Origin: Phallusia fumigata
Lineage: Eukaryota > Chordata > Ascidiacea > Phlebobranchia > Ascidiidae
Length of the DNA stretch: 33,907 nucleotides
Reading direction: 5' to 3'
NCBI GenBank assembly: GCA_008931825.1
Contig: QXVZ01021957.1
Coordinates: 1-33,907, forward strand
Both the position numbers and the translations under genes were made by a program. The notes below the pieces were generated by a model that saw nothing but the letters and a program-made list of their open reading frames with translations, was not told the DNA's origin and did no database searches. Positions 32,388 through 33,907 of the stretch are shown piece after piece (the first letter of the stretch is position 1; each line of letters starts with the position of its first letter).

Positions 32388-33544
32388 ATGGCTGAAGAAA
32401 ACTTGGCCCAACCTGGAACAAACATTACCTGTGAGGTGGGTACAAAATTTGTGCTCTTTTCCTGACTGTGAGTATATGTCTTCAACAAACCCTCATGGTT
32501 GTGTAGCATAATTTAGTTGCATTTTTGTGAGTACTTATACTGAACTGGTGTAAAGTGGGCACGTTTTGTTGCCTTAAACCTAGAGAGGTGCATTTAGGGT
32601 CATTCAATACATAGGTTTTGCACAAAAAGGAGCTGTTTGTGGCAGAGAATAAGCTTCAGTTGCAAAAGTTTTCTTTTACTTTGATATTACATAGCACCTA
32701 AGTCAGTTCCACACTGATGTCCATGTGCATGATTTTTGCAGACTCTTCATATTGGTGAAACATACGAAGAACATCAACATAATTATCATACAAACATTGA
32801 GTTGCATCAAACTAATGTCAAATTGGAACCACAAATCAATGTAGAAGAACATCTCCATCAAACAGTTATGGTACATCATCATCATTACCACCCTGAAACC
32901 ACCCACCAACCAACACCTCCACAGCCAACTGTTGTGACAATATCTGATCAAGGTAAAACCATTTGTGAACACAGTAGCTTAATACTACATTTATATTACT
33001 ACTTCTTTTATGGCTCCAATGAAATGTATATAAAATACTTTTGTGTGTTTAAACAAACTGCTGTTACCAGCCACAATTTTTCTTTATTATTTTGGCCTTG
33101 CATTCTTTTAAAGAATGTATCGCACAAAGGATAGGATTTTTTGCTGAAATCATTTGATTAAAACAGGGCTTTAAGGCACACCTTGGAACTTTAGTTGATA
33201 TGTTTATGCTGGACTTCAAAGGGTAACATCTGCCTACTTCTGATATTATGTGACTTCCATCTTCTTCCAGGCAATCTGGTTTATAAGTTTGTTTTAATAA
33301 AATGGGTGATTGTTCTTTCAGATGCAATAAGGATTGATGCTATTAAGAAACACCAAAAAATGCACCTAAAAAACTTACCGGAAAATGTGGTGCTTCACGG
33401 TCTGTCAGTAGAAGAAAATCAACTGCCTGAAGTATTTCCAGGAATGCATGAATTTAAGGCCTATAGAGGAGAGGATCTTTCAATGAAAGATCAATTTGTA
33501 TCATCAACACTGAGAAAAGTGGCTTCTTCTCCAAATCAGCAGCC
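32388..33544 (+). CDS. Second NLR-like gene (NLR-B), 5' part only
   Basis: Exons 32388-32435, 32742-32952 and 33322-33544 join in phase to about 160 residues, and the third exon is cut at the N (33545). The start has a strong context (caccATGg) and encodes MAEENLAQPG, echoing MEQPGPSTG in NLR-A. Exon 2 is histidine-rich (13 His in 70 residues, including VHHHHYH) and ends in a Pro/Thr/Gln linker. Exon 3 matches the start of the NLR-A NACHT exon (HQKMHLKNLPE, LPEVFPGMHEF), with the same phase 1 entry. The P-loop itself is beyond the break. The gene is therefore a tandem paralogue of NLR-A with a different N-terminus. Confidence 0.8.
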
Positions 33545-33907
33545 NACCGCCCTGAAACCACTCACCAACCAACACCTCCACAGCCAACTGTTGTGACACT
33601 ATCTGATCAAGGTAAAACCATTTGTGAACACAGTAGCTTAATACTACATTAATATTACTATTTCTTTTACGGCTCCAATGAAATGTATACAAAATACTTT
33701 TGTGTGTTTAAACAAACTGCTGTTACCAGCCACAATTTTTCTGTATTATTTTGGCCTTGCATTCTTTTAAAGAATGTATCGCACAAAGGATAGGATTTTT
33801 TACTAGAAATCATTTGATTAAAACTGGGCTTTAAGGCACACCTTGGAACTTTAGTTGATATGTTTATGTTGGACTTTAAAGGGTAACATCTGCCTACTTC
33901 TGATATT
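32887..33907 (+). repeat. 361-bp diverged duplication across an N, contig overlap
   Basis: The sequence 33546-33907 matches 32887-33248 (end of NLR-B exon 2 plus intron) collinearly with roughly a dozen substitutions and a 1-bp insertion. The N at 33545 sits in the middle of the NACHT exon. The second copy would place part of exon 2 inside exon 3, which makes no gene. Two allelic contigs abutted without merging explains it. Confidence 0.85.

Noticed and set aside
1..33907. CRISPR arrays, prokaryotic operons, viral or toxin genes
   Set aside because: No regularly spaced direct repeats, no intronless gene clusters and no viral replication or toxin motifs were seen. The three-finger-like domain is a Ly6/uPAR-type module on a large secreted protein, with no sign of being a venom toxin.

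Overview
The window looks like nuclear DNA of an ascidian tunicate, most likely a Ciona-like species. The sequence is AT-rich, with many short-to-medium GT-AG introns. It holds a deuterostome-type CLCA gene and NACHT-type innate-immunity genes, a possible spliced-leader acceptor just before a start codon, many small non-autonomous DNA transposons, and overlapping contig ends that differ by a few percent, as in a very polymorphic genome. The species is inferred from these traits, not proven. No prokaryotic features (operons, Shine-Dalgarno sites, CRISPR) are present.

Region 1 (1-14831): one large + strand gene. I could splice 22 coding exons with fully consistent phases into a CLCA-family protein (calcium-activated chloride channel regulator) of 1121 residues as assembled. 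It has a signal peptide, an N-terminal metalloprotease domain with HEWAH, a VWA domain with a complete MIDAS, a beta-rich middle, a fibronectin-III-like segment and a Thr/Pro-rich mucin-like tract. Unexpectedly, it ends in a cysteine-rich module with the Ly6/uPAR (three-finger) signature and has no membrane anchor. Its introns carry several hAT-like MITEs, a foldback element and tRNA-derived relics.

Region 2 (14832-17175): intergenic, with a tRNA-like sequence on the - strand, a pyrimidine-rich tandem repeat and a tail that looks like the 3' end of a retroelement.

Region 3 (17176 to about 27110): an NLR-like gene (NLR-A). A short N-terminus lacks an obvious death-fold domain. It is followed by one large NACHT exon with Walker A, Walker B and the TSRP sensor motif, then Pro/Thr/Gln linkers and degenerate LRR exons. 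A family of roughly 0.7-1.1 kb repeats lies in its introns. Those repeats carry a short open segment, reminiscent of half a CARD, in at least three copies.

Region 4 (27111-32387): poorly resolved. It has one exon-like ORF, a contig-overlap duplication, about 2.3 kb with nothing recognisable, a probable two-exon gene for a 111-residue membrane protein, and a weak terminal-exon candidate.

Region 5 (32388-33907): the 5' part of a second, paralogous NLR gene (NLR-B) with a histidine-rich second exon. It is broken at 33545 by an N and followed by a diverged second copy of the preceding exon 2 region. Each of the three N positions in the window (12574, 27696, 33545) is flanked by a direct duplication, so all three look like unmerged contig overlaps rather than biology.

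Together the window holds a secreted protease/adhesion-type protein beside a small tandem cluster of intracellular NACHT receptors. Nothing in the sequence shows that they are functionally linked.
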